Of a DNA stretch of 64,000 bases, positions 45,077-54,274 are shown one piece after another. A model generated the notes under the pieces. That model had not been told where the DNA came from. It saw only the letters and a program-made list of their open reading frames with translations, and made no database searches. The translations under genes and the position numbers were made by a program. The DNA is taken from the NCBI RefSeq assembly GCF_000153285.1, contig NZ_CH724168.1:105769-169768 (forward strand), written 5' to 3'. This DNA comes from Synechococcus sp. WH 7805 (GTDB lineage: Bacteria; Cyanobacteriota; Cyanobacteriia; PCC-6307; Cyanobiaceae). Numbering within the stretch: position 1 is the stretch's first letter; each line of letters begins with the position of its first letter.

Positions 45077-45491
45077 TCTGGATCCTGCTGGATTCGTCTC
45101 AACCATCTTTCAACCAGATTGGTGTTGCTCTGTTTTTAAAGCCCTTCGATGCTGGCACTGCTGGTGTTGGTGATTTGGATGAGTTTGATTTCATGGCGCC
45201 TATCGCGAAAAGCGCCGTAACTGGGGGCCAGGGCCATACCACCGGGGGGTTGTGGTCTCCCCTGGTGGTGTCGATGCCTGAGGCCCCCTTGAATCTCACC
45301 AGAGGGTTTGGCAAGGGAAGGTGGAGAGCTGTGGGTCGGCGGTGGGGCTGGTTGTAACCGCCAGCGCGCAGGCCATGGTGGTGCTTGAGGTTGGCGATGG
45401 TCGTGGGCGGGATCTGCCAGAGGGCCTGTTGAGGATTGATGTCCTCTCCCATGGCCCACCACACGGCAGAGCCCGCATCTTCAGACCTCAA
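45077..45491. other. region after rimK without a supported gene
   Basis: 415 bases. It holds the right arm of inverted repeat 1 (45291-45342). A minus-strand frame (45099-45491) has Pro/Trp-rich unlikely composition, and plus-strand frames lack motifs. I see no terminator hairpin with a T-run. Confidence 0.35.
45291..45342 (-). repeat. inverted repeat 1, right arm
   Basis: Reverse complement of 38919-38970 with ~4 mismatches in 52 bases. Placed between the rimK pseudogene and the Coq4-like gene. Confidence 0.85.
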
Positions 45492-46223
45492 TCATTCGAG
45501 GTTTAATCCATAGATGTTTGCAAATTCATCCTGGAATGGAGAGGTTCTCAGGAGCTCACTGAGTCCCAGTTCATCCTGCCAATCGGTGATCGGCCTTTCC
45601 CAGCCTTCTTCCCAGCGAGGCGAGAACAGTTCAGGAACCTCCTGGCCAATTGCAATGCCGAAACCGATTGCATCCCAGATCAGCCTGCGCTCACCTGGTT
45701 CGTAGGCACCACGCAGCATCCAAGACGAAAGAATTCCGATATGAAAGGGGCTTGAGCCAGTGCTTGCATAAAACGCCGTCGCAGCAGCTTCGCCGGCCAC
45801 TGTGATCGGTAGACCAAGAATCGTGTGGTGAATTTCGTGCAGACGCGTACCTCTCGTTATGACGAACTCTTCATCCGTTTGGGATTCGGGCACCTGAGAC
45901 TGATCAACTAAAAAAGAGATCCCAAGCTTCTCCAATCGGCGATGCACACACCATCCAAGACTCCCTTTGGGCATGGCAGCCATTTGCTCAAGATCTGGCC
46001 ATGTTTGTGAAGGCCGGTTGGCCAGTAGGTTCTTCACTTCTGGGGTGGCCAGAGCCCTCTCAAAAGTGTCTTTTGCCAGTTTGGTATTGGCTGGAATTCC
46101 AAAATATCGGCCGTGTTGAAATGCTCTTTCAGGCTGCTTTGCTGTCTGCAGAATTGAAATCCCTAGCTTTGTGACACCCTTGGAAAATGATGAGCGTGCG
46201 TAGTGTTTTTGTTCTGTAGCCAT
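45492..46223 (-). CDS. Coq4-family protein
   Basis: 243 residues from ATG 46223 (the frame extends to 46442 with unlikely composition). The core TRLHEIHHTILGLPITVAGE, followed by AAATAFYASTG, matches the metal-binding HD-x-x-H-like segment and Gly/Glu of Coq4 proteins. FHIGILSSWMLRGAYEPGER and an acidic Trp-rich end follow. Coq4 relatives organise or act in quinone biosynthesis; cyanobacterial homologues are uncharacterised. The local rearrangements do not appear to have broken it. Confidence 0.75.
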   Translation of the reverse strand: MATEQKHYARSSFSKGVTKLGISILQTAKQPERAFQHGRYFGIPANTKLAKDTFERALATPEVKNLLANRPSQTWPDLEQMAAMPKGSLGWCVHRRLEKLGISFLVDQSQVPESQTDEEFVITRGTRLHEIHHTILGLPITVAGEAAATAFYASTGSSPFHIGILSSWMLRGAYEPGERRLIWDAIGFGIAIGQEVPELFSPRWEEGWERPITDWQDELGLSELLRTSPFQDEFANIYGLNLE

Positions 46224-47054
46224 AAGTTGATGAAGTTCTGCAATGAATGTCGCTGGAACCCCAGACGATTTCCTCCCCCGAATGGGTGATTTGTTTCTAA
46301 GACTTTGCTGAGTCAACAGGGATTGGCTTGACCAGTCGGTCGGCGTCAGTCGTGGCGCCAATGGCGAAGGCCACATCTGCGCTGACTGCTGTTTCTTCAG
46401 GCACGCCGTTCTGACTTTCGCCGGTTTCAGGGGTGGAGGCAATGAGCGTTAAGGCTGGTAGCCAAGTGCTGGCGGCGCGTTGACAGTGTGTTCATCGAGA
46501 TCGGAGGCGCTGATGACAGCCGACACTCCACCGCAGCACAATCGAGAAGTCGCCTGACTTTTCAAGCCACTGCTCCACAAGTTTTCGCACCATCCATGGG
46601 CTTGCCCTCGATCCGGCGCCATCTCCTGGAACCTTGGCCCCAGCAGCTTGAAAGGCCCGACACTTCGCCCTACGCCGGCAACGGCCTACGGCATGACCCC
46701 TGATCCATCCTGAAGGGGTGTCGGAAGCGAGCAATACGAGAGGTCACTCCGTTCCTGTCGTAGACGGGCTGACCTCTCACCGACATCGCTGGAGGACCGA
46801 GGGAGTCCTCGACGTTCTTGGTTGCCTCACATCAGAGTCGTTTTGTCGTGATGGTGACGACGCGTCGGTATTTCTTCCATCACATTGGTGGAGTTCCCTC
46901 TTGGAGAAGGGGAGCAATGCGTCTTGCGAGGAGGGATTAGGGCCCCTCCTTTTTTTTGGACGTTCGCAACCTGCGCTCTCAACTCTGCTTGTGGATCGGT
47001 GGTGATGCGTTGGAGGGTTCCACGCCTCCTCAGAGAAAAAGCCCTAAGGGCTGC
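46224..47054. other. gene-poor region with relics
   Basis: 831 bases. No intact gene is supported. The stretch 46823-46934 is the right arm of inverted repeat 2. Frames on either strand at 46488-46734 (EQWLEKSGDFSIVLRW on the minus strand) have some protein-like character and could be transposase or other debris, but nothing is recognisable. Confidence 0.35.
46823..46934 (+). repeat. inverted repeat 2, right arm
   Basis: 112 bases, ~85 percent identical to the reverse complement of 39261-39374, with small length differences. It marks the right-hand limit of the repeat-bracketed locus. Confidence 0.75.
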
Positions 47055-47465
47055 TCACCGTGATCCAGTTGCCGGCACCACCGTCATCCCCACCGGCGCC
47101 AGGGCGATCAAGGCCAGCTTCATGTGCTGGATCCCGAAGGGAATGCCCACGATGGTGATGAAGCAGGCCAGGGCGGAGCTGAGGTGGCCGATCGCCAGCC
47201 ACCAGCCAGCCACCAGAAACCAGAGCACGTTGCCGAGCAACCCCAGCGGACCGGTGCCCAGATCTCCCCGGCCGCTCAGGTCTCTGCGGTTCACAGCTTC
47301 CTGCCCGAACGGCCAGAGCGAAAATCTTCCGATCACAAAGCAGGAGCGCGCCCAGGGCAGCCCGATGATCGTGATTGCGCACAGCAGGCCCGCCAGCCAC
47401 CAGCCCAGGGCCATCACGAACCCTCCGAGCACAACCCAGAGGATGTTGAGCAGGGCGCTGATCAT
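47055..47465 (-). CDS. yccF: YccF-family inner membrane protein
   Basis: 136 residues with two symmetrical halves, each with a paired hydrophobic helix. The first half has WWLAGLLCAITIIGLPWARS; the second has WWLAIGHLSSALACFITIVG followed by IPFGIQHMKLA. The repeated ITIIG-P / ITIVGIPFG motif defines the YccF (DUF307) family. Role unknown. It is 51 bases downstream of the DUF429 gene on the same strand. Confidence 0.85.
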   Translation of the reverse strand: MISALLNILWVVLGGFVMALGWWLAGLLCAITIIGLPWARSCFVIGRFSLWPFGQEAVNRRDLSGRGDLGTGPLGLLGNVLWFLVAGWWLAIGHLSSALACFITIVGIPFGIQHMKLALIALAPVGMTVVPATGSR

Positions 47466-47516
47466 GGTTCGTTGATGGGTGCGGAGAGGGGGCTGCCGCT
47501 TTCCTCCATAGTCTGC

Positions 47517-48338
47517 TCACTCCATCAGCTTTGCCGGCACCCAGATCGCCGCGGTGGCATCCCCCAGGCCAACGGTGCGGCCGTCGAGGTGTTCGATGCC
47601 GATCCAGGCGCAGATCAGGGCATCGAGCATGTCTTCCATCGGCTTGAGTGACGAGAGCGTGGTCACCTCATTGGGCTGGGGCAGGGTGAGCGGGATGGCG
47701 CTGATGCGCTGGCTGAGGGCTTGGTGGATGGCGTTGAACTCCCCGAGCAGGCGCCTGACCCGCTCAGCAATCGGTGGCTGCTCCGCCTTCCAGTACTGAG
47801 CCGAGCGGCTCACCTTGTAGGGCACGCGATAGTCGCGATTGAGCAAGGCCAGCAGGGCTACATGGGGATAACACTCGATCAGGGCCGGCCCTTGGCGAGC
47901 CGTAGTTGTGGTGTGCAGGGCAACGCCGAGCTCGGCGAAGCGTTCGCGCAGCTGATCGGCGATGGCACCGGGACGTTCGGCTGATGGGCTATGCACGGCG
48001 CAACCCTTCGGCCCGAAGCGGCTGGCAATGGCGGAGTCGGCGGCCCGGCGGCTGGTGATGGGAGTCGTTGCCAGGGGCATGTCGACCGACACGCAGTCCA
48101 CGGGTTGTCCCGCCAGTTGTTGGCAGGCCGCCAGCAGCGCTTCGGGATCGGGTTCACTGCCCTGGGCTTTCCGGTTCTGGTCCCAAGGTTGGCTGGCGGC
48201 TAGGGCAAGAAACGCCTCATAACTGGGGGCCAGGGCCAGGCACTGCCAACCCTCAGCAGCCCGTTGCACCAGGGCCACACCACTGGGGTTGTGGGCCGTC
48301 CAGGCGGCATCGATGCCGAGGACGACCCGAGGTGCCAT
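47517..48338 (-). CDS. DUF429-family protein
   Basis: 273 residues from ATG 48338; a TTG at 48347 overlaps the stop of the HepT-like gene. DUF429 signatures are VVLGIDAAWTAHNPSGVALV at the N-terminus, VSVDMPLATTPITSRRAADS in the middle, and PALIECYPHVALLAL and MLDALICAWIGIEHLDGR near the end. The RNase H-like fold suggests nuclease or nucleotide chemistry, but function is unknown. It lies immediately downstream of a toxin-antitoxin pair, probably on the same transcript. Confidence 0.82.
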   Translation of the reverse strand: MAPRVVLGIDAAWTAHNPSGVALVQRAAEGWQCLALAPSYEAFLALAASQPWDQNRKAQGSEPDPEALLAACQQLAGQPVDCVSVDMPLATTPITSRRAADSAIASRFGPKGCAVHSPSAERPGAIADQLRERFAELGVALHTTTTARQGPALIECYPHVALLALLNRDYRVPYKVSRSAQYWKAEQPPIAERVRRLLGEFNAIHQALSQRISAIPLTLPQPNEVTTLSSLKPMEDMLDALICAWIGIEHLDGRTVGLGDATAAIWVPAKLME

Positions 48339-48343
48339 CAGTT

Positions 48344-48676
48344 TCAAGCCTGATTGAGGAGCCGTGTCACGGTTGTTCTCAGATCGGGAAGATCGGTGGA
48401 AACAGTGAGCCAGACACGGGAAAGATTCACTTTCAGGTAGTCATGAATGAGCACATCACGCATGCCTGCAATCTGTCTACAGGGAGTTGCAGGGTTGGCC
48501 TCCAGCAGCTCAGTACTGAGGTTTTTAGTGGCTTCTCCGATCACTTCCAGATTCCGGACCACACCGTCCTGGATCAGTCGTGATGCCAAGAATTCCTGCT
48601 CTCCACCAGTGGTGTAATCAGCGATGCGCTCCAGGCAGTCGCGAATGCTCTCAAGGTAGAGACGATCCTTGTTCAC
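48344..48676 (-). CDS. hepT: HepT-like toxin (DUF86)
   Basis: 110 residues, all-helical. The R-x4-H-x-Y catalytic motif of HepT ribonucleases is present as RDVLIHDYLKV, with the typical EVIGEATKNLS helix before it. HepT toxins are RNases neutralised by their cognate MNT nucleotidyltransferase, which adds AMP to the tyrosine. The start overlaps the end of the antitoxin gene by four bases. Confidence 0.88.
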   Translation of the reverse strand: MNKDRLYLESIRDCLERIADYTTGGEQEFLASRLIQDGVVRNLEVIGEATKNLSTELLEANPATPCRQIAGMRDVLIHDYLKVNLSRVWLTVSTDLPDLRTTVTRLLNQA

Positions 48677-48984
48677 AGGGCCAGAGCTTGCTCCAGGATC
48701 TGAGTGCGGATCAGCGGGTGAAGGTTTTCCGCTTCAGTCAGATCCACTGGACAGCCCAGGAGATCCTCCAGCTCCTGCCGAAGGCTGATCAAGCCCAGTA
48801 AAGACTGTCCTTTGGGGAGATCAACCAGCAGATCGAGATCGCTGGCCGGGTGCTCTTGGCCTGTGGCGATTGAGCCATAAATCCTCAGGTTGGAGGCGCC
48901 ATAACGTCTGGCCACCTCGAGAACCTGAGGTTTCAGCGCCTCCAGTCGCTGGCGAATTGGCGTAGCAGCAGCACTGTTCATCAC
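48673..48984 (-). CDS. mntA: MntA-like minimal nucleotidyltransferase antitoxin
   Basis: 103 residues. The polymerase-beta-like active site LRIYGSIATGQEHPASDLDL has the GS-x10-D-x-D arrangement of MNT proteins, followed by LLVDLPKGQSLLGLISL. It inhibits the adjacent HepT by tyrosine AMPylation. Gene order antitoxin-toxin with a four-base overlap is typical for this type VII system. Confidence 0.88.
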   Translation of the reverse strand: MMNSAAATPIRQRLEALKPQVLEVARRYGASNLRIYGSIATGQEHPASDLDLLVDLPKGQSLLGLISLRQELEDLLGCPVDLTEAENLHPLIRTQILEQALAL

Positions 48985-49039
48985 GACAGGGCGTTGGCAT
49001 CAGTATCGGGTGAATCGGCTGTTTTGTCGCTCACGCTGC

Positions 49040-49288
49040 TCAAGGAAGCGTGGATGTGGCTTCACGGGTGAGATCAGGGGCTTTGGGGGTGTCATTCCGT
49101 GATGGCATCTCAAGCTCAACGCCCCAGAGGCGGCCGAAATGGTTGTGAATGCGTGAGCCCAGCCCCTCTGTGGCTACTGCTGGTTTCACGGGTTCAATCC
49201 AATGGCGATGCATCGCGCGCACCTCCGCTTCCATGGCTCGATTGCTGCCAGCAATGCTGTCGTTGCTTTCAACGCTAGCGGTGGGCAT
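49040..49288 (-). CDS. possible small protein, hypothetical
   Basis: 82 residues from ATG 49288 (frame open to 49429). AMEAEVRAMHRHWIEPVKPA and GLGSRIHNHFGRLWGVELEM look protein-like; the extension upstream of Met49288 does not. It is the only plausible gene in the ~520-base gap between the MNT gene and rmuC. Function unknown. Confidence 0.35.
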   Translation of the reverse strand: MPTASVESNDSIAGSNRAMEAEVRAMHRHWIEPVKPAVATEGLGSRIHNHFGRLWGVELEMPSRNDTPKAPDLTREATSTLP

Positions 49289-49430
49289 GGGCCTCCTCTC
49301 TCTGCAGCTCTGTTGAATGAATGCCCGGGCTGTCTCCTGGGATTGCTCTTCGACGACATCAGACAACGCAACTTGCAGCTTGAAGCCTGGGTTGAAGCAT
49401 TGGTCCCCCCACTTGGGGGATGAAGCCATC

Positions 49431-49462
49431 CTTTGTCCTCCCTCACTTGAGGGAGGACAAAG
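49431..49462. repeat. perfect 15-bp palindrome with 2-base spacer
   Basis: CTTTGTCCTCCCTCA - CT - TGAGGGAGGACAAAG. It lacks a T-run on either side, so it is not a standard intrinsic terminator, and it sits 44 bases before rmuC. A smaller one (TCCCCCA-CT-TGGGGGA) lies at about 49404-49420. Related palindromes occur elsewhere in 49-59 kb. Confidence 0.9.
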
Positions 49463-49505
49463 TCAATTAGCCATTGCAATCTGACGGGAACAGACCGCTC
49501 GCTCG

Positions 49506-51104
49506 ATGGCCCCAACCCTTCTGTTCATCACCGGCGTGCTGGCCGGGCTGATCGCTGGCTTCATGCTCAGCCGGGTTTTTAGCAAGGGACGCAGCAGTGG
49601 TGGTTCTGGTGAAGCGCGCTTGCTGGAGGAGCGGCTGCTGAAGGCCGACCAGGGCCTGGAGCAATTCAGCCGACAGCTGGAGGCGCAGAACCAGGAACTG
49701 AGAAACCAGCAGGCGCAACTGCAAGAGGCGCGTGAACGAGATGCAGTCAGCCGCACTCAGCTCGTTGCCATCACCAAAGAGAGGGATGAACTGAAGACAT
49801 CCGTCGCCATCACAACAACAGCCTTAGAGGAAACCCGCGTTCAGAAGGAGAGCCTGAGTACGCAAGCCGCCGAGGCTGCCGAGAGATTGAAGTCTCAACA
49901 AAACCAAGCCCGCACAGAGCTCAATGCCCTAACCGAAGAACGCGATGGCCTGCGGGAGGTTCAACAACGCTTGAGCGCAGACCTCGAGCAACTCCGCACA
50001 GCCAAGGAGGCACTGAGCAAAAAGACCGCTGAGGTCTCAGAGATGTTGAGGTCACAGGAAAGCCAAACCCAGTTCCTCGAGCAGGCCCGCACGGATCTGC
50101 TCACCCAGTTCCGTTCGCTTAGCGGCCAGATGCTGGATGGCTCCCGCGAAGCCTTGCTCAAGAGCACCAAGGAAACGGTGAGTGAGCCGTTCGCAAAGGA
50201 GGTGCTGCAGTTACGCCAGCAGGTGGAGGCGTTGCAGAAGGATTCCAACGCCAAGCTCACGGTGCTGGCGGAAACCACCCGCGATCTGCGCCAGCGCAGT
50301 GAAGACGTGCAAGGCGCAGCCCAGCAGCTCACCTCGGCGCTGCGTTCTCCGAATGTGAAAGGGCAGTGGGGCGAGGTGAACCTGCGCCGGATCCTGGAGT
50401 TTGTGGGCTTGATCGCCTACTGCGACTTCGACGAGCAGGTGCATGTGGGCACCGAAGAGGGCGCCTACCGGCCGGACTGTGTGATCACGATCCCTGGCTC
50501 ACGCCGTTTGATCGTGGATTCCAAGGCACCGATCGAGAGCTATCTCGATGCCCTGCAGGCCAATGATCAAGCCCAGCGGGAGGCAGCACTCACGGAGCAC
50601 TTGAAGAAGGTGCGCAGCCACATCGATCTGCTGAGCAAGAAGGATTACGCCGGCAAGCTCAGCAGCCTGGGCCAGGTGGTGGATGGGGTGGTGCTGTTCA
50701 TCCCGGTGGAAGGAGCCCTGTCGATGGCACTGGAGCGGGATCCGCAGCTGCTGGAGTACGCCTTCAGCAAGAACATCATCCTCACCTTCCCCACCAGCCT
50801 GTTGGCGATCTTGAAGGGATTGGCGATGACGATTCAGCAGGCGGAGATCGCCAAGAACATCGATGAGATTCAGGCGCAGGCGGTGGAGCTGCACAAGCGT
50901 TTCTCCACCTTCATCGACAAGTTCAACGACATCGGCAGCAACCTCACGCGCTTGAACAAGAGCTTCAATGCGGCGGTGGGTTCAGCGCAGAGCCGTCTGT
51001 TGCCCCAGGGCAGGCGTTTTGCGGAGCTGGCGGGGCAAAGCGGTGAGATTGATGTGGCTGATCAGATCGATGAGATGGTGCGGGAGATTCAGGCGGGGGA
51101 GTAA
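49506..51104 (+). CDS. rmuC: RmuC-family DNA recombination protein
   Basis: 532 residues. An N-terminal membrane helix (LLFITGVLAGLIAGFMLSRV) is followed by ~230 residues of coiled coil. The RmuC nuclease-like domain follows: VKGQWGEVNLRRILEFVGL, then YRPDCVITIPGSRRLIVDSK with the Asp and Lys of the PD-(D/E)XK-type fold, and LFIPVEGALSMALERDPQLL. RmuC limits inversions at short inverted repeats. The 3' end (coding VREIQAG) is partly copied at 35829-35851. Confidence 0.9.
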   Translation: MAPTLLFITGVLAGLIAGFMLSRVFSKGRSSGGSGEARLLEERLLKADQGLEQFSRQLEAQNQELRNQQAQLQEARERDAVSRTQLVAITKERDELKTSVAITTTALEETRVQKESLSTQAAEAAERLKSQQNQARTELNALTEERDGLREVQQRLSADLEQLRTAKEALSKKTAEVSEMLRSQESQTQFLEQARTDLLTQFRSLSGQMLDGSREALLKSTKETVSEPFAKEVLQLRQQVEALQKDSNAKLTVLAETTRDLRQRSEDVQGAAQQLTSALRSPNVKGQWGEVNLRRILEFVGLIAYCDFDEQVHVGTEEGAYRPDCVITIPGSRRLIVDSKAPIESYLDALQANDQAQREAALTEHLKKVRSHIDLLSKKDYAGKLSSLGQVVDGVVLFIPVEGALSMALERDPQLLEYAFSKNIILTFPTSLLAILKGLAMTIQQAEIAKNIDEIQAQAVELHKRFSTFIDKFNDIGSNLTRLNKSFNAAVGSAQSRLLPQGRRFAELAGQSGEIDVADQIDEMVREIQAGE

Positions 51105-51155
51105 GTCTCTGGCCTTAATGGATCAGCGCTGACGGCTTACCGCTGTAGCTGATCA

Positions 51156-52463
51156 CTACGCGCTTAACCCCAGCAGCCGCTGGTATTTCGAGAACCCCTC
51201 GGAATCAATGGCAACTAGTAAGGGGGCGAGTTCCTGCAGGGCAGCGGTATCCGCCGGTGCCTCCGTGACGGCTGCCTCCAGTCGCTTCAGCCGGTTGCGC
51301 ACCGTTTCCAGAGCCGCCATGGGGCTGGAGAGCAGGCTCTTGGCCAGGGTGGTTTTAAAGAGCTGACCGGCTTTGGCTTTGCGGTCGCTGTCGGGGAGTT
51401 TGAGGTCTTTGAGCAGCGCGAACACCCGCTCTTCCTGCTCGCTGGCCTGGCACTCCACATCCTTGGTGTCGCGCTCTTTCACGTTGCTGCGTAAATCCGC
51501 CAGCACGTCTTTGCGGAAGCGGCGCAGGTAGAGATCCTTGATGTCGTCTTTGCCGTAATCCCTCGGGTTGGCGATCGCCGTGGGGTCGAGCATGTTCATC
51601 AAGCTCGCGAAGCTTTCCGGCTTGCCGTCGTGCGGTGTGGCCGACAGCAGGATCAACGTTTCCGAGCGGGTGGCAAGCCGTTCGGCCAACTTCGCCCGTT
51701 GGCTCTTCTGCGCCCCCTTGGCGCGCTCGGCCACGTTCTGGCACTCATCGATCACGATGATGTCCCAGTTGGCGTTGTCGAGGTAATACCGGTAATCGCG
51801 GTCGTTCTTGAGGGTGTCGACCGAAACAATCGCCTTGTCGTAGTAATGAAAGGGGTTCTGATTGGTGGGGATGTGCTCGCGGATCCGTTGAATGCCCACT
51901 GAATCCAGCCGCACCAGTGGGATCGAGAAGCGCGTCCAGAACTCTTTCTGGAATTGCACCAACATGCTCTTGGTGGTGACCACCAGGATGCGCTTGCCCC
52001 GCCCGCGCCGGATCAGCTCACTGCAGAGAATCCCGCACTCCAGCGTTTTGCCCAGGCCCACAGCGTCGGCGATCAGCAGCCGTTGGCGAGGCATCGCCAG
52101 TGCCTTGGCTGCTGGTTGCAACTGATAGGGCAGGGCATCCATGGCAGCGCGATCCCCCACCGCCAGGGATGCGTCTGTGGGGATGGTGCGGCGTAGGTGC
52201 GCCTCAATGAACAGCATGCTGTCGCGGTATTGCGGCGACGGGTCGCTCACCAGCTCGGTGGCTTCGGGCTGCAGCACCTTGAAGCTGCCGGCGGCTTTCT
52301 CAACATCCACCAGGAAGCGAGCCTCTTTTTCCCTCAGGAACGGAGAGACGCCCACCACATCCACCACCTGCTGGCCATCGCTGCTGCGGCCAAGGCTGCT
52401 CACCAGCCATTCAGCACTGCGGCATTCGATGCGTGCTCCTGGGGCGAGGACGGCTTCGGGCAT
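51156..52463 (-). CDS. SNF2/DEAD-type helicase, N-terminal half only
   Basis: 435 residues. The first RecA-like domain is complete: motif I IADAVGLGKTLECGI (136-140 GLGKT), motif II IVIDECQNVAERAKG and motif III ILLSATPHDGKPE. The protein stops at GFSKYQRLLGLSA, exactly where SNF2/RapA-like helicases continue into the helicase C-terminal domain, which is absent. The full family is ~900-1100 residues. It cannot be a normal translocase by itself. It is transcribed after the DUF262 gene with a 3-base gap. Confidence 0.8.
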   Translation of the reverse strand: MPEAVLAPGARIECRSAEWLVSSLGRSSDGQQVVDVVGVSPFLREKEARFLVDVEKAAGSFKVLQPEATELVSDPSPQYRDSMLFIEAHLRRTIPTDASLAVGDRAAMDALPYQLQPAAKALAMPRQRLLIADAVGLGKTLECGILCSELIRRGRGKRILVVTTKSMLVQFQKEFWTRFSIPLVRLDSVGIQRIREHIPTNQNPFHYYDKAIVSVDTLKNDRDYRYYLDNANWDIIVIDECQNVAERAKGAQKSQRAKLAERLATRSETLILLSATPHDGKPESFASLMNMLDPTAIANPRDYGKDDIKDLYLRRFRKDVLADLRSNVKERDTKDVECQASEQEERVFALLKDLKLPDSDRKAKAGQLFKTTLAKSLLSSPMAALETVRNRLKRLEAAVTEAPADTAALQELAPLLVAIDSEGFSKYQRLLGLSA

Positions 52464-52466
52464 GGG

Positions 52467-54272
52467 TTAAAGGCTCTCCACCCAGGTCTTGATTTTCAGT
52501 GCCATCAGCTTGCGCCGTTCTTCCAGAAACGCCTCGTAATCCAGTGTCGGTGTGTCCAGTACGGATGCGGGGATGCAATGCATGGCGAGGTTGCGCTCAA
52601 GCTCGGCCCGCGAGGTAATGCCGCCATATAGCTGAGCGCCACCAGAGCACTGCTCCAGCATCTGGCCGAGATAGAGCTCGGGCGCTTTATCTGAAATCGC
52701 AATATTGATTTCGGTTTGCGTAATCACGAAGTTGGCGATTTGGTTGTATTGGCCGCGGGAAAAGCCCTGGCGTTGTAAGTGTTTGCGGGGGAAGAAGTGA
52801 TGCTTATCTCCATGGTTTTGCATCAAATCGCGCACGGTGATATGCGACGACAGGAATCCCTGGTCTCCGGCATTCACCTGAGCAGCTTGATAGGCAATGA
52901 AGTAAGGGCTGATGGAGGACGAGGTCACCATCAGTTGCGGAAGCATCCCTGACCAGAAGGTGGCGGGAAGTTCGTTTTCCAGAACAGCATCAGTGAAGCT
53001 GAGCAGGCCTTGGCTGGTGATTTGGCGAATGTCGAAGTCAAAGGTTGATTCAGGACTTCCTGAATAGCGCCCTGTTAAAACCGACATGGCAAACCAGCGG
53101 CGAACCAGGCTTTCGAGTTCATTGGCTGGATAGTTCTCTTGTCTGCCACGCAAATAGAGGATGTAAGCGAAATTGACGGCGTTGCGGCTGCGGATGAGAT
53201 CGCTGGTGATGAAACCCGCTGAGCGCAGGATCATCGTGAGCCGCTCAAAGTGGGTTTTGCTGATGAAATTGTTGATTCCTTGCTCTAATTTTTGGAATGA
53301 TTCCTCAGCAATCTCCTCTTCATATTGCTTGCTGGCAAAGTTTCTTCCTGAAAGCAAGGCGACGAGATCTTGCAGCTTGCCGCGTCCAAATTCTGAGGTG
53401 AAGGCCACCCGCAGCATGTCTGTATATGTGGGGTCATAGATGTCATCATTCACATCCTTGAGCCAGCTCATCTTTTGGAAAAAAGGTGTTGCGGCAAAGA
53501 GGGGATCGTGCTTCTCAAGTTGGCTGTGAAATTCCGGGGCAACGGCCAAATGGCAAAAATATTCAATGGCTTTGCGCAGTGTGTTGCCGCCGTAGCTTTC
53601 GTTGACGGCGATTTTGGACATCGCAAAATCAGCCTGCGATAGCTCTTTGCCTGCTGAGTTCACGCGAATGAAGATTTCAGTGACCGTTTCGATGTCGAGA
53701 TCTTCTGCAAGTTCAATCAGGCCAACATGATTGCTTGTGATTTTGAGCAGATTCTGTAGTGCTTTGCCGACAGACTTTCTGTCCGCGCTTGGGTTTCGCT
53801 CCATATAGCTGTCGATTTCTTCAAGAAGGTCGGCATCGGCTTGGAACAGTGTTGAAAGATCGGGGATCCACTGAACGTTTTTGGCGATGGCAGGGTTGCT
53901 GACCTCGAAAAAGGGCTCGTCTTCTTTTGCCAAGGGGTTGAACGCAATCCTGATCCGGACCCGTGCATAGGCCTTGGTGAGAACTTCCATGCCGAGTAGC
54001 GCTGCCATCATCGCGGTGATGCGTTGCTGGCCATCAATCAGAATTCGTTTTCCCGCTGAAGATGATCCGTCTTTCAGCTTGATTGTGGGATTTTTCCAGG
54101 CGATCAAGTACCCAACCGGATAGCCCTGATAAAGGGAATCCAGAAGATTTCGAACTTTGGTGGCTTCCCAGACGAAGGGCCTTTGAATTTCAGGAATCGC
54201 AATTTCCTTGCTCTTCACCCAGGTGAGCAAAGTTTCGATGGGGTGTGGTGTAACGGAATAGCGCTGCGCCAT
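52467..54272 (-). CDS. DUF262 / GmrSD-like restriction protein
   Basis: 601 residues. The DUF262 N-terminal ParB-like domain carries [14 protein letters not shown] at ~22-35, [20 protein letters not shown] and the catalytic-type [16 protein letters not shown] at ~76. A long helical middle follows. The C-terminal His-Asn-His-type element [17 protein letters not shown] lies near residue 490, with [18 protein letters not shown] after it. Related GmrSD and other DUF262 proteins defend against phages with modified DNA. Flanked by truncated helicase-type genes. Confidence 0.85.
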   Translation of the reverse strand: MAQRYSVTPHPIETLLTWVKSKEIAIPEIQRPFVWEATKVRNLLDSLYQGYPVGYLIAWKNPTIKLKDGSSSAGKRILIDGQQRITAMMAALLGMEVLTKAYARVRIRIAFNPLAKEDEPFFEVSNPAIAKNVQWIPDLSTLFQADADLLEEIDSYMERNPSADRKSVGKALQNLLKITSNHVGLIELAEDLDIETVTEIFIRVNSAGKELSQADFAMSKIAVNESYGGNTLRKAIEYFCHLAVAPEFHSQLEKHDPLFAATPFFQKMSWLKDVNDDIYDPTYTDMLRVAFTSEFGRGKLQDLVALLSGRNFASKQYEEEIAEESFQKLEQGINNFISKTHFERLTMILRSAGFITSDLIRSRNAVNFAYILYLRGRQENYPANELESLVRRWFAMSVLTGRYSGSPESTFDFDIRQITSQGLLSFTDAVLENELPATFWSGMLPQLMVTSSSISPYFIAYQAAQVNAGDQGFLSSHITVRDLMQNHGDKHHFFPRKHLQRQGFSRGQYNQIANFVITQTEINIAISDKAPELYLGQMLEQCSGGAQLYGGITSRAELERNLAMHCIPASVLDTPTLDYEAFLEERRKLMALKIKTWVESL

Positions 54273-54274
54273 GG

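Noticed and set aside
45070..45357. 95-codon plus-strand frame after rimK
   Set aside because: Similar to another antisense frame only because both lie in inverted repeat 1; no start site or fold.
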